Shown here piece by piece: positions 27,349 to 37,832 of a stretch of 64,000 nucleotides of DNA. This DNA is from DASPKM01 sp963817075 (GTDB taxonomy: Bacteria > Bacteroidota > Bacteroidia > Chitinophagales > Chitinophagaceae). Location: positions 124,001 to 188,000 of the forward strand of contig CAWFMT010000009.1 of assembly GCA_963817075.1 (NCBI GenBank), in the 5' to 3' direction. Each line of letters starts with the position of its first letter. Positions within the stretch are counted from its first letter, which is position 1. A model generated the notes under the pieces. The model saw only the letters and a list, made by a program, of their open reading frames with translations, was not told the DNA's origin and made no database searches. The position numbers were made by a program, and so were the translations under genes.

Positions 27349-29274
27349 ATGAAAAGTAAAATTCAGCTTCTTATATATTGTATTTCATTTTCAATTCCAT
27401 TGTTCTCACAAACGGACAGATGGCAGCAACGGGTGAAGTATGCAATGGATGTAACCCTCGATGTAAATTCAAACCGCATTGCTGGAAAACAAAATCTTGA
27501 ATATTTTAATAATTCTCCTGATACTTTAAGGCGCGTTTTTTTCCATTTATATTGGAATGCATTCCAGCCTGGAAGCATGATGGATAAGAGGAGTCTTCGA
27601 CAGGGAAATATTCTGGTTAGAAAAAGAAGAGAAGATGTGCCTGATTGGGATGCCCGTGTAACTGATAGGATATCGAAGCTCAAGCCCGATGAGATCGGAT
27701 ATCAAAAAGTGAAAACCCTAAAACTTAACGGCAGGGTTCAGCAATTAGTTGAACATGAAACAATATTGGAAGTTATCCTGGACAGACCAATATTACCAAG
27801 ATCAAAAGTGATTTTCGATCTGGAATTTGAGGCCCAGGTTCCAATTCAGATACGCCGAAGCGGCAGGGATAATGCACAGGGAATTCGGTTCAGCATGTCA
27901 CAGTGGTATCCAAAGATTTGTGAGTATGATTATGAAGGATGGCACCCCACACCATATATCGCCCGTGAGTTTTATGGAGTATGGGGAGATTTTGATGTCA
28001 AGATGACGATCCCAAAAGAGTATATAATTGCAGCCACCGGATATCTTCAAAATCCAAATCAAATTGGATATGGTTACGAAGCAGCGGGGTCAAAAGTAGT
28101 TCGGCCAGCAGGTCCAAATTTAACCTGGCGGTTTCTTGCACCTAATGTGCATGATTTTGTATGGGCAGCTGATCCTGATTATAAGCATGTCACTACTACG
28201 GTACGCGATGGCCTGGTACTTCATGCTTTTTATAAAATATCCCGTCCCCATTTAGAAAAACAATTCAACGAATTGCCTGCTGCCACAAAAAAACCATTCA
28301 AGGATGTTGATGAGTACATAAGTCTTTATGAATACGAATGGAAGAATGTTGTTACTGATGTGGCTTCGGCATTACCATTTATTGAAAAAACTTTCGGCAG
28401 ATATCCTTACAGGCAATATTCTTTTATTCATGGTGGCGATGGCGGCATGGAATATCCTATGGCAACGCTAGTGAAGGGTCCCAGTCAGGGAACAATCATT
28501 CATGAGTTTATGCACAGCTGGTACCAGATGATTTTGGGTAGCAATGAATCAAAGTATGCATGGATGGACGAAGGGTTTGCTACTTATGCGGAGAATTTGG
28601 TTGTTGCCTTATTAAAAAAGAGTACATCATGGCCTCATTCCACTGATTACGCTTCTTATTTGAGTATTGTAAAGAGCGAGATTGAAGAACCAATGACGAC
28701 TCATGCGGATCATTTTAATACAAACCTCGCTTACACAGTATCTGCTTATTCCAAGGGCTGCGTATTTATGGAGCAGCTTGGATATATTGTTGGGGCAACC
28801 GTTAGAGATTCAATCTTGCTGAATTATTATAATGCATGGAAATTCAAGCATCCTAATGCAAATGATTTTATTCAAATCGCGGAAAAAACAAGCGGAATAA
28901 AACTTGACTGGTATAATGAAGCCTGGATCGCCACCACAAATACCATTGACTATGCATTTGATAGTTTGTGGGAAGAAAATGGTGTTTCAAAAATAAGGAT
29001 TAAAAAACTAGGTTCGATCCCTATGCCTATTGATCTGCAGTTGAATTTCAGGGATAGCACTAAGGAAATTCACTACGTGCCAAATGATCAGATGTTTGGC
29101 GCGAAACCTTCTGAAAATGATATACCGAGAGTTGTTTACAAACCCTGGCGATGGACTGATAATACTTATATAATTGAAACAAAAAGGAAACTCAGTGAAC
29201 TTTTGATAACCGAGATCGATCCATCGCAGAGGATGGCAGACATCAACCGAAATAATAATAAGCTCACTCTCTAA
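27349..29274 (+). CDS. M1 family zinc metallopeptidase
   Basis: This 641-residue exported peptidase has signal peptide 1-20 (MKSKIQLLIYCISFSIPLFS). The N-terminal saddle domain is followed by GGDGGMEYPMATL, which replaces the usual GAMEN. The zinc site is HEFMH at 385-389 with Glu408 in DEGFATYAE, correctly spaced at 18 residues. The family removes N-terminal residues from peptides. The GMEYP form is common in secreted Bacteroidota members. A Tyr in the NTNLAYTVSAYSKG stretch may stabilise the transition state. It is monocistronic with its own terminator. Confidence 0.9.
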   Translation: MKSKIQLLIYCISFSIPLFSQTDRWQQRVKYAMDVTLDVNSNRIAGKQNLEYFNNSPDTLRRVFFHLYWNAFQPGSMMDKRSLRQGNILVRKRREDVPDWDARVTDRISKLKPDEIGYQKVKTLKLNGRVQQLVEHETILEVILDRPILPRSKVIFDLEFEAQVPIQIRRSGRDNAQGIRFSMSQWYPKICEYDYEGWHPTPYIAREFYGVWGDFDVKMTIPKEYIIAATGYLQNPNQIGYGYEAAGSKVVRPAGPNLTWRFLAPNVHDFVWAADPDYKHVTTTVRDGLVLHAFYKISRPHLEKQFNELPAATKKPFKDVDEYISLYEYEWKNVVTDVASALPFIEKTFGRYPYRQYSFIHGGDGGMEYPMATLVKGPSQGTIIHEFMHSWYQMILGSNESKYAWMDEGFATYAENLVVALLKKSTSWPHSTDYASYLSIVKSEIEEPMTTHADHFNTNLAYTVSAYSKGCVFMEQLGYIVGATVRDSILLNYYNAWKFKHPNANDFIQIAEKTSGIKLDWYNEAWIATTNTIDYAFDSLWEENGVSKIRIKKLGSIPMPIDLQLNFRDSTKEIHYVPNDQMFGAKPSENDIPRVVYKPWRWTDNTYIIETKRKLSELLITEIDPSQRMADINRNNNKLTL

Positions 29275-29294
29275 ATACAGAAATAGCTATTGAC

Positions 29295-29327
29295 AAAAGC
29301 CCTCCTGATCTACAGGAGGGCTTTTCC
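29295..29327 (+). terminator. Intrinsic terminator after the M1 peptidase (works in both directions)
   Basis: AAAAGCCCTCCTG, a short loop and CAGGAGGGCTTTT form a perfect hairpin with T tracts on both strands. The position is 20 bp after the M1 peptidase stop. The rest of this 359-base gap holds the repeat near 29.5 kb and nothing else I recognise. Confidence 0.9.
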
Positions 29328-29501
29328 TTTTCATGGTGGTTCGATTCTGTTTCTTAATCTTCAGTTCAAACCAAGGTTAAAATGATTAATGCTATTTGAT
29401 CCAAAAGATTTACTCAAAAATATAACTTGAATGTGGCTCTCCCAATACCACTAACTGGTAGTTTTGATTGCAATTGCAACCATGAACTATGAGATTTAAG
29501 A

Positions 29502-29577
29502 TTAACCGCAAAGCGCGAGGGACGCCAGGATACGCAAAGTTTGGCGAAACTTGGTGTCATGGCGCCTTAGCGGTGAA
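29502..29577. repeat. Dispersed palindromic element, copy 3
   Basis: The element starts TTAACCGCAAAGCG and ends GCGCCTTAGCGGTGAA, with inner ACGCAAAGTTTGGCGAAAC. It lies between convergent genes (M1 peptidase and ligD). Any reading frame through it is a coincidence. Confidence 0.7.
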
Positions 29578-29633
29578 CCTCTGAGTTCAAATGGATATTA
29601 TGAATATTCCCGGGCTGTTAGTAGGATAATTGA

Positions 29634-32257
29634 TCATCCTAATGCTTTTAATACTTTTTTTAGATCAATACCTTTACCCAGGACTGGACTAAAAAGATCT
29701 CCTTTCTTTTTTATTCGTGCCATTGCATTGTGGATATTGAAATCCGTGGGTTTTAGTCCCGGCTTCACCTCTTTCCATTCCAGGGGCATAGAAACAGGTG
29801 CTCCTGGTTTGGGCCTCAGGCTGTATGCTGATGCGAGTGTCTGACCTCTTCGGTTTTGTAAATAATCAACATAGATCTTATCATCCGATCTCTTTGAAAG
29901 TGATCTCACCAGAGTAGTGGAATCAGGAAGTTCATCCACAACCATCATAGCTACCAGGTTGGCAAAATCCTTAACCTGATCATATGTATATTTTGCACCA
30001 AGTGGAATATAAACATGGAGACCTGAAGAGCCAGATGTCTTACAATAGCAATCTGCTTTTGCTCTGCCAAGAACCGATTTTACAACCTGCGCAGTTTCGA
30101 TAACCTGATCAAAAGTATTTTTGTCTGATGGATCTATATCGATCACCATCCAGGTTGGTTTATCCAGGCTTTTTGTGGTTGAATTCCATGGATTCATTTC
30201 TATGCATCCAAGATTGGCAATGAATAAGAGTGATTCTTTATTATTACAGACGAGGTATTCAATATTCTTATTGTTAGATTCAGAATGAATATTGGAAGTT
30301 TTCATCCATGATGGTGCAATATCCCCAGCATTCTTATGATAAAATCCCTGTTCTAGAATTCCATTCGGATTGCGCTTTAAGGATAGAGGCCTGTTCTCCA
30401 AATAGGGAATTATATAATCTGCAACCTTTTCATAATATTCGAGCATATCGCCCTTGGTCAATTTTTCATCTGGCCAATAGATCTTGTTGATGTTTGAGAG
30501 CTGAACCTTTCTTTTGTTGATGATAAGATTCTTGTCTTTTTCTTCAGTGGAAGAATCAATTGACGAGGTTTTTTTCTTTTTAGCGGTTGCTTTCACTTGT
30601 TTTTCTTTTTTTGAAGTTGCGGGAGGTTTAACTGGTTTAGATTCCGATTTCACTTCAGATGGACGTTTATCATCTCTTAGATGAAGAAAGACCGGATGAC
30701 GAAGTATTCCATCCCTTGTTATCTCAGAATACTTGATCTCGGATACAAGAACCGGTTTTAACCATGTCACCGCGGCATTGACAGCAATTTTTTCAGCGAA
30801 GGGTGATGTGTCTATCTTATACTTCTGCATCAATGTCCAAAGCTCGTTGAGGGTTTTGTTCGAAAAGCCTGTACCTGTATGTCCAATGTACTCGAGCTTT
30901 TTATCCTTGTATTCTCCAAGAATAAGAGCACCGAAGTGTTTCCTGCTTCCCCTTCCTTCAGTATAACCTGCTACAATTGCTTCCCTGGTTTGATTGTTTT
31001 TTATTTTCAGCCAATCTTTTGTCCGGACACCGGTGAGATAAATACTATCTGCTTTTTTTGCCATTATTCCTTCCAGGTTTTTCTTTCTTACCTGTTCAAA
31101 AAAAGCTTTGCCTCTTTCTTCAAGGTGATCACTGTATCGTATCACATTGTTTTTCGGCAACAGTTCCTTCAAAATTGCTTTGCGTTCCAATAATGGAATG
31201 TCCCGAAGATCTTTTTTGTTGAGATATAGAATATCGAATACATAATAAATTAATGGCAAGTGCCTGTTGTCATCATAGTGTTGCAGTTTCTGAAAATCAG
31301 GCCTGTCGTCTTCATTGAAAAGAACTACTTCTCCATCAAGGACAGCGTTCAACTTCATTGCCTCCAATTCTTCCACAATGCCTGGGTATCGCTCATTAAA
31401 TGAAAGTCCATTCCGGGAATAGAGAGTGATTTGTTTTCCGCATTCTGCAACTGCACGATAGCCGTCCCACTTCAATTCAAAAAGCCAATCCGGACTATCG
31501 AAAGGTTCTTCTGCCAGGGAAGCTAACATCGGACTAATAAATTTCTCGAGTTTTCTTCCTGGCTTGAATCGTGTAAACTTAGTTTGAGGTTTTACCGGGA
31601 CTTCTTCGGAGCTTTTTTTTTTGATGCAGCTGCTTTTCCAACCGCCTTGCGACCAGAGGTGGTCTTGGTTACAGAACGAGAAGATTTCTTACTCGATCCC
31701 CAAACACCACCGGATTTATGCAATTTTATAGGCTTTTGATCTTCGCTTGTGTATGCTTCGTCAACAGCATATTTATCGCGATGTTTTATTAGCAACCAGT
31801 TTTTTTCATCCTGAAGTCGGACAAGTGCATATTCTCCCTTGAGATGTTTTCCAGATAACTGGAATTTCAGGTTGCCTGCTTTTAGTGCGGCCAATGCCTG
31901 CTTTTCTGTTACCTGGTTGCTATCTCCATCAACTGGCGTATAGGTGCCACTGTCCCAAACATCTACTGTACCTGCACCATAATTCCCTTCAGGAATGGAT
32001 CCATAAAAATCAATATAGCTGACAGGATGGTCTTCCACCATAACTGCAAGGCGTTTATCAGTTGGGTTGAGGGATGGCCCCTTTGGTACTGCCCAACTCT
32101 TCAGCACACCGTCCATTTCAAGTCTGAAGTCGTAATGAAGTCGGGACGCATCATGACGTTGCACAACAAAGCGTTGTTTTTTACTTCGCTCCAACTTTGC
32201 CGAAGGTTCGGGAGTATTTTTGAAATTCCTTTTTCGCTTGTAATCCAATAATGCCAT
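29634..32257 (-). CDS. ligD: DNA ligase D, three domains (phosphoesterase, ligase, polymerase), frameshift in an A10 run
   Basis: This is the main NHEJ ligase. The 5' frame (31592-32257) holds the 3'-phosphoesterase domain: RFVVQRHDASRLHYDFRLE, DHPVSYIDFYGSIPEG, then WDSGTY. The 3' frame (29634 to about 31610) holds the ligase (ELKWDGYR lysine, GIMAKKADS) and polymerase (MVIDIDPSD, SGSSGLHVYIPLG). Between them, ten A occur on the coding strand at plus positions 31613-31622. Eleven A, or eight, would join the frames as SSEEVPVKPQTKFTRF and give one protein of about 875 residues. The ATG overlaps the Ku stop codon as TGATG, so the two are translationally coupled. Confidence 0.92.
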
Positions 32258-33030
32258 CAGGAAGCTTTTCTTTTAGTTGTGCTTAAACTGGCTTTTAACT
32301 GATCCATCAGATCGGCAGATTTTGAGTGAACAACCTTCATAGTTGGTGTTGTGATCTTTTTGCCTTTTGCTTTTGCTTCGATCAGTTTCATCAATTGGTC
32401 TGTGTATGTGTCCTTGTATTTTTCAATATCGAATGGGCCTGTAAGTTGATCAATGAGAGCCGTGGCCATTTTCAATTCCGCAGGCTTTGTTTTCCCTTCT
32501 GGTATTTTTAGATCCTTATGATCCCTAATTTCTTCTGCAAACCGAATCTTATTTAAAACCAGGATGTCATCCATCGGTTTTATTAGTCCGATACTTTCCT
32601 TCGTCCGCATTACATATGTACCAAGGCCAACCTTTCCACTTTTTTCAAGTGCATCGCGCAATAGAGTATAAGCCTTAGCACCTGTTTTCTCTGGCTCCAG
32701 GAAATAAGGTGTTTCATAAAAAATTGTATCGATCTCTTCAATATCTACAAATTCAGAGATCTCAATGATCTTTGATTTTTCAGCACTCGCTCTCTTAAAA
32801 TCTTCATCTCCCAGGATCACATAATCACCATTATACTTATAGCCTTTCACAATATTTCCCCAGGCGACCTCCTTCCCGGTTTTCTCATTCACTCGTTGAA
32901 AGCGAATATTTGAATGATCCTTTTTGTCTAGCATGTCAAGGTCTAATGAACTTTCCTGGATAGCACTATACATTTTTACGGGAATATTTACGAGGCCAAA
33001 GCCTATTGCACCCGTCCATATTGCTCTCAT
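32257..33030 (-). CDS. ku: Ku protein of non-homologous end joining
   Basis: This 257-residue bacterial Ku homodimer subunit binds DNA ends and recruits LigD. It opens with MRAIWTGAIGFGLVNIPVKMYSA, the family hallmark. Later motifs include KGYKYNGDYVILGDEDF, FYETPYFLEPEK, AYTLLRDALEKSGKVGLG and LKMATALIDQLTGPFD. The lysine-rich tail (TTKRKAS) may bind DNA. It is first in the operon and its stop overlaps the ligD start. The 276-base region upstream holds its promoter and an opposite-strand terminator. Confidence 0.96.
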   Translation of the reverse strand: MRAIWTGAIGFGLVNIPVKMYSAIQESSLDLDMLDKKDHSNIRFQRVNEKTGKEVAWGNIVKGYKYNGDYVILGDEDFKRASAEKSKIIEISEFVDIEEIDTIFYETPYFLEPEKTGAKAYTLLRDALEKSGKVGLGTYVMRTKESIGLIKPMDDILVLNKIRFAEEIRDHKDLKIPEGKTKPAELKMATALIDQLTGPFDIEKYKDTYTDQLMKLIEAKAKGKKITTPTMKVVHSKSADLMDQLKASLSTTKRKAS

Positions 33031-33280
33031 AACGAAAGGTTTTTAGAGAATAATCTAATTAAACTTTTGTGCCACGATTACACAATTTCCACAAATTTGG
33101 GCTCCCCAGGATGTTGATTTCATTCCCCGATGAGGCTAGTTTGATCATTCTTTCCGTTTAAAAAAAACAGGTATGGCGTTTGTAATTATTTTATTGTTAA
33201 CGGTTACATCAAGTTCTTAGAAGATCATTAAACCAAATTATATATCTCTTTTTTAAGAGGACGGTTCCTTTGGGGTTACG

Positions 33281-33308
33281 GGCTACCTACTACAGGTAGC
33301 CTTTTTTT
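33281..33308 (+). terminator. Orphan plus-strand intrinsic terminator
   Basis: GGCTACC (33281-33287) and GGTAGCC (33295-33301) enclose a 7-base loop and are followed by seven T. The T tract works only on the plus strand, yet no plus-strand gene ends here. The nearest genes both run on the minus strand. It may end a small RNA or block transcription into the antisense of the sensor kinase gene. Confidence 0.8.
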
Positions 33309-34752
33309 ATTTGGTAGGTTCAAAGGTGATTGTGAAGGAAGTTCCTTGTGTTAATTTAGACTGGACTTCAACCGTAGCCTTATGAGCCTGCAGGATAGTA
33401 AGAGTTGAAGCAAGACCCAATCCCATTCCATTTCTTTTTGATGTAAAATATGGCTCGAACAATCGTGAGAGGTTCTCTTCATTAATTCCCGAACCGTTGT
33501 CAGAGATCTGCACCAGGTGTTTCCCGGGTTGTGAGGAAATATCGATTTTTATATTCCCTGGTTTAACAGTTATAGCCTCTATGGCGTTGATGAGTATGTT
33601 GAGGAAGGCGATCTTTAATTTCTCTCTATCAGCCATAATATAAGCAGGCTGATCAGTGTACTGTATTTGGACATTGATCCTTTGCAAAGTGATCCTGTCA
33701 ATAGCCGCAGCTAACGTATCATCCATAATTCCCTGCAATGGGTGTTTCTCCATCATCAGGTCTGCAGGTCTCGATGAGTCAAGTAATTCCGAAATCAGCC
33801 CCCCAATTCTTTTACTATTCCTTTGAATGATATCCAGCAGAAAATGATTCTCATCCTTATTTACTAAATGACTCAACTGGTCAACGGAAAGATTTATATT
33901 ATTAAGAGGGTTTCTCACTTCATGTGCTAAGGTTCGGACAAGTCTGCCAGCAGCAGCTAATTTTTCTGCCTGCAAAGTTACTTTCTCTGCCCGTCTTAAA
34001 TTGGTGATATCGTGAATGATGCCTTGTATATAAGTTGTTTCATCTGTGTCAGTTTCCTTAGTAGCTGACAAAATGCAATTGATCCGGGAGTGTTGTCGCG
34101 TTAGCAGTTCAACCTCCAGATCATTCACTTCATTTTTATCTCTGAGCGAATTGAGATATTCGTTTCGGTGGTCTTCTCTTACAATCAGATCACATAAAGA
34201 AATCGAAAGAAGTTTTTCTTTTGAATACCCCAGCAGTTTGCAAGCCGCAGAATTCATATCAACAAAAACACAAGAATCATTTGTAATGAAGACCGCATCT
34301 TTTGACCGTTCGAATACGTTTCGGTATTTTCTTTCATTTGCTTTCAATGCCTTTACGGAGGCTGAGCGTTCCAATGCATAGCGGATACATCTTTCGAGTT
34401 TTTCCGAAGTCAATTCTGTCTTTATAAGGTAATCCACTGCCCCTGCCTGCATCGCTTCCATATCCACCTTATAATTTCCTTTACCCGTTAGAAGGACTAT
34501 AGGCTCATCGCAATTAAAGCTTATAGCTTCTTTCAATAATTCAAGACCGGTCTTAATACCCAGCCTGTAATCCACAAAATAGAGATCGTAATTATGGTTC
34601 TTCATATGAGCCAATGCTTCGAGATAGTTAAAGCACCAATGAAGAACAAATTTGTTGGGATGAATACCCCTTATGTAATCACTGATGATGTAGAAATCAT
34701 CTTCATCATCATCAACTATGAGGATCTTGATCGATTGATCTGTGGTTAACAT
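33307..34752 (-). CDS. REC-PAS-histidine kinase, NtrB-like sensor of the sigma-54 module
   Basis: This is a 481-residue soluble kinase. A receiver domain (1-125) carries Asp61 in YFVDYRLG. A PAS domain (about 140-255) includes NSAACKLLGYSKEKLLS. The HisKA domain has His277 in LAHEVRNPLNNIN, and the ATPase has NILINAIEAI, DNGSGI and GMGLGLAST. No membrane helix is seen, so it senses a cytoplasmic signal or is fed by another kinase through its receiver. It lies downstream of the NtrC-type activator and rpoN on the same strand, which suggests it phosphorylates that activator. Confidence 0.9.
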   Translation of the reverse strand: MLTTDQSIKILIVDDDEDDFYIISDYIRGIHPNKFVLHWCFNYLEALAHMKNHNYDLYFVDYRLGIKTGLELLKEAISFNCDEPIVLLTGKGNYKVDMEAMQAGAVDYLIKTELTSEKLERCIRYALERSASVKALKANERKYRNVFERSKDAVFITNDSCVFVDMNSAACKLLGYSKEKLLSISLCDLIVREDHRNEYLNSLRDKNEVNDLEVELLTRQHSRINCILSATKETDTDETTYIQGIIHDITNLRRAEKVTLQAEKLAAAGRLVRTLAHEVRNPLNNINLSVDQLSHLVNKDENHFLLDIIQRNSKRIGGLISELLDSSRPADLMMEKHPLQGIMDDTLAAAIDRITLQRINVQIQYTDQPAYIMADREKLKIAFLNILINAIEAITVKPGNIKIDISSQPGKHLVQISDNGSGINEENLSRLFEPYFTSKRNGMGLGLASTLTILQAHKATVEVQSKLTQGTSFTITFEPTK

Positions 34753-34876
34753 GAGGAGTCCTTGCTTTTTGGGGCCTGATCACTCAAACGGGAAGAAATG
34801 ACCCGGGAATGTTTCCTGCGCCCGATACCTTTTTCTTATTCTAATTTAAGCATTCCGCATTTCCTGCCTGCCAGGA

Positions 34877-36363
34877 TCAGTGATTATTGAACTCCCTGTA
34901 CTGTTTCATTTTATTGTACAAAGTCTTTCGATCTATATTTAGCAATTTGGCCGCCTTACTCTTATTGAAATTTACCTTTTTCAATGCCTGGAGAATCATT
35001 TCATATTCCGCATCGATACTGGCTTCTTTTAATGTGAGGTCTGAATTTGCAAACCTTGTTGTCTCAGGCATTACCAATGAAACTGGTGAAATGCTGGTGG
35101 CCGCTGGTTCAGGCGATGAATCAAATTGCAACTTGTTATAATTTGATATTTCGAACGGCAAGGTCTTGGCTTCTACATAATCTCCATCAGTCAACAAGGT
35201 TGCGCGCTTAATAACATTCTTCAATTCGCGCAGGTTACCATGCCAAACATAATTTCTGAATATGTTCTCAACTTCCGGAGTGAAGTCTTTAATACCCTTT
35301 CCTAATTCGATATTAGTAAGCTGTAGGAAATGTCCTGCAAAGACCATGATATCGTCCTTACGTTCACGCAATGGTGGAACGTCAATACTGAATTCATTAA
35401 ACCGATGATATAGATCTTCTCTGAATTTTCCCTTCCTGGTAGCCTCCCAGAGTTTTTCATTACTTGCTATGATGATACGTACATCCAGATCGATATCTTT
35501 GGTACCACCAACCCGCGCATTTTTCTTTCCTGCACCACACGTAACAACGAAACCTGGATGTCATAGGAAAGATTAGCTATTTCGTCCAGGAAAATTGTTC
35601 CACCATTGGCAAGTTCAAAACTTCCAATTTTTTGACCCACCGCCCCTGTGAAAGATCCCTTTTCATGTCCAAATAATTCACTTCCTGCCAATTCTTTAGA
35701 AAGCGCACCACAGTCAATAGCAACGAATGGCTTGTCCTTACGCTTGGAGCGTTTGTGAATCTCGTTTGCAATTACTTCCTTTCCGCTTCCACTTTCACCA
35801 TAAATAATTACACTATATCCAGTTGGTGCAACCAGATTAATCTGCTTGAGAATATATTGAAAAGCTACACTATCACTGAAAATTGGTTCATCAGGATTCA
35901 ATGGAACAGATCTCCTTTCTTTTTTAACCCCATTTTCATTCTCCTCTGGAACACGGCGATCTGCACTGTCTGAAGATGCTACCGAATGGACCGGAGCAGC
36001 ATTATCGGTTTCAAGTGCTTTACGAATTGTCACCAGGATTTCATCGGGAAATAAGGGCTTGGTAACATAATCATAAGCTCCCAGCTTCATTACCTCTACT
36101 GCAGTCTTAATATCGCTATAACCCGTAATGATGATAACAGGAACCTTAGGATATTTTTCTTTGATCTTTATTAATAGCGCCTTACCATCCATATCCTCAA
36201 GCCTGAAATCGGTCATGACCAGGTCTGGAACAAAGGTTTCCAAAATATTTAAGGCCTTCTTTCCAGAATGAGTTTCCAGTACTTCAAATCCATAGCGGGA
36301 CAGAAATCGTTTCAGTAACGAGCAAATATCCGGATCGTCGTCAATAACAAAGATTTTGGGCAT
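34877..36363 (-). CDS. Sigma-54-dependent response regulator, NtrC family (single-base frameshift)
   Basis: This is a receiver, AAA+ and Fis-type activator of RpoN-RNA polymerase. Asp52 (VMTDFRLED) is the phospho-acceptor. The AAA+ domain has Walker A GESGSGKE, ELFGHEKGSFTGAV (the GAFTGA loop with Ser) and Walker B GTIFLDEI. The 5' frame stops after QERKMRGLVVPK. Adding one base in the CGCGGG run (plus 35512-35517) gives KMRRVGGTKDIDLDVRIIIAS and joins the 3' frame (VPPLRERKDDIMVF, then a Fis helix with NFNKSKAAKLLNIDRKTLYNKM). Repaired length is about 495 residues. Confidence 0.92.
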
Positions 36364-36407
36364 ATTCTAAGTTTCAGTTCGAAATTACTTTTTTTACGCA
36401 GGAAAAA

Positions 36408-37832
36408 CTATGCCCAGAGTGCGCGCATTTGCGCAACGGGAATTTGCATCATCTCTCTGTATTTGGCAATCGTGCGTCTCGCCACCTTTATACCTCGCTG
36501 TGAAAGAATGTGAACGAGTTGCTGATCAGTGTATGGACGTCCTTTTTCTTCATTTTCTATGACTTCCTCGATCGTACTCTGAATTACCTTATTACTTATC
36601 ACATCACCTTCTGCATTGGTTATACCTTCAGTGAACAGATCTTTCAACAATAAGGTTCCAAATTGTGTTTGTATATATTTATTACATGTGATTCTGGAAA
36701 CAGTAGAGATGTCAACTCCTGTGGTATCAGCAATATTTTTCAGGATCATTGGACGAAGTAATTTGATATCTCCATCAAGGAAATATTCATATTGCTGTTG
36801 AAGAATTGCTTTCATAACCTTCAACATAGTTGATTCCCTTTGCCTGATGGCGCTTATGAACCACTGTGCCGACTGAAGTTTGTTCTTCAGGTATTGAGAT
36901 GTGGCTTTATCTGCCTTCCCATTTTTCTGTGTCTCCTGGATTGTTTCCATCCAGCTTGGATTCAGGTATAGAGAGGCAGAGCGTTGACGGTAAAGTGAAA
37001 CTTCAAGATAATTACCATCGCGAAACAGGATGAAATCAGGAATGATATTATTGTTTACTGGAGTTGCTGTATATTTTTCTGTGATAGGCTTAAGATTAAG
37101 GCGTCCTATCATTTGTAAGAGAATCTTCAACTCATCTTCATCGATGGAAAGAGTTTCCATTATCTTCTCCATATGCCTGCTTCGAAGATCTGCATAGTGA
37201 TCCTGCAGCAAACAAATAGCCTTTTTAATGTCAGGTCTCTTTGTATTCATTCTCTGAAGCTGAACTAACAGGCATTCCTGAATAGACCTTGTACCTACAC
37301 CTGCAGGTTCAAGAACCTGAATCTTTTTTAATACCTGCTCAAGTTGAGAAGCTTCGATCCAGCAGTTTTGCTTGAATGAAAAATCTTCTGCTATTTTCTC
37401 AAGATCCTGATCTAATAAACCATCATCATTGAGCGAGTCTATTAAATAATCAGCAAGCCGGGTTTCTTCATCAGAGATGAATAGCAGCCTGAATTGCTGT
37501 TTTAATTCTGTTCTGAAGCAAGGCGCATCGGTAAGTGGCCGCTGAGGTAGATCATCAGCATTCAGATATCCTGCATATTCATTGGTATAATCAGGACGAT
37601 CATCGTACCCATACTCTTCCCAATCCTGGTAATCCTGTACCTCTTCTTTATTGTATTTCTCAGCCTCCGCCTCATCATCCGATGTATTCTCTTCCAGGAG
37701 TGGATTATCCTCTAATTCCTGTTGTAGACGGTGTTCTAACTGAATGGTATTTAAATGAAACAGATTTAATAGCTGAATCTGTTGCGGGAGGATCTTACCC
37801 TGTTGTTTCTGCTGCAAGTTCTGGTATAGCAT
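36408..37832 (-). CDS. rpoN: RNA polymerase sigma-54 factor
   Basis: This is a 474-residue RpoN. Region I (1-50) is glutamine- and leucine-rich (QQKQQGKILPQQIQLLNLF). Region II is acidic (DDEAEAEKYNKEEVQDYQDW). The core-binding region includes VLEPAGVGTRSIQECLLVQL. The DNA-binding part has NIADTTGVDISTVSRI and the RpoN box ARRTIAKYREMM near residue 455. It directs transcription from -24/-12 promoters when activated by AAA+ enhancer-binding proteins, one of which is encoded next, 45 bp downstream. Confidence 0.96.
   Translation of the reverse strand: MLYQNLQQKQQGKILPQQIQLLNLFHLNTIQLEHRLQQELEDNPLLEENTSDDEAEAEKYNKEEVQDYQDWEEYGYDDRPDYTNEYAGYLNADDLPQRPLTDAPCFRTELKQQFRLLFISDEETRLADYLIDSLNDDGLLDQDLEKIAEDFSFKQNCWIEASQLEQVLKKIQVLEPAGVGTRSIQECLLVQLQRMNTKRPDIKKAICLLQDHYADLRSRHMEKIMETLSIDEDELKILLQMIGRLNLKPITEKYTATPVNNNIIPDFILFRDGNYLEVSLYRQRSASLYLNPSWMETIQETQKNGKADKATSQYLKNKLQSAQWFISAIRQRESTMLKVMKAILQQQYEYFLDGDIKLLRPMILKNIADTTGVDISTVSRITCNKYIQTQFGTLLLKDLFTEGITNAEGDVISNKVIQSTIEEVIENEEKGRPYTDQQLVHILSQRGIKVARRTIAKYREMMQIPVAQMRALWA

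Noticed and set aside
29551..29844. Plus-strand open frame opposite ligD
   Set aside because: It starts in the dispersed repeat and runs antisense through a conserved coding region, so it is a shadow.
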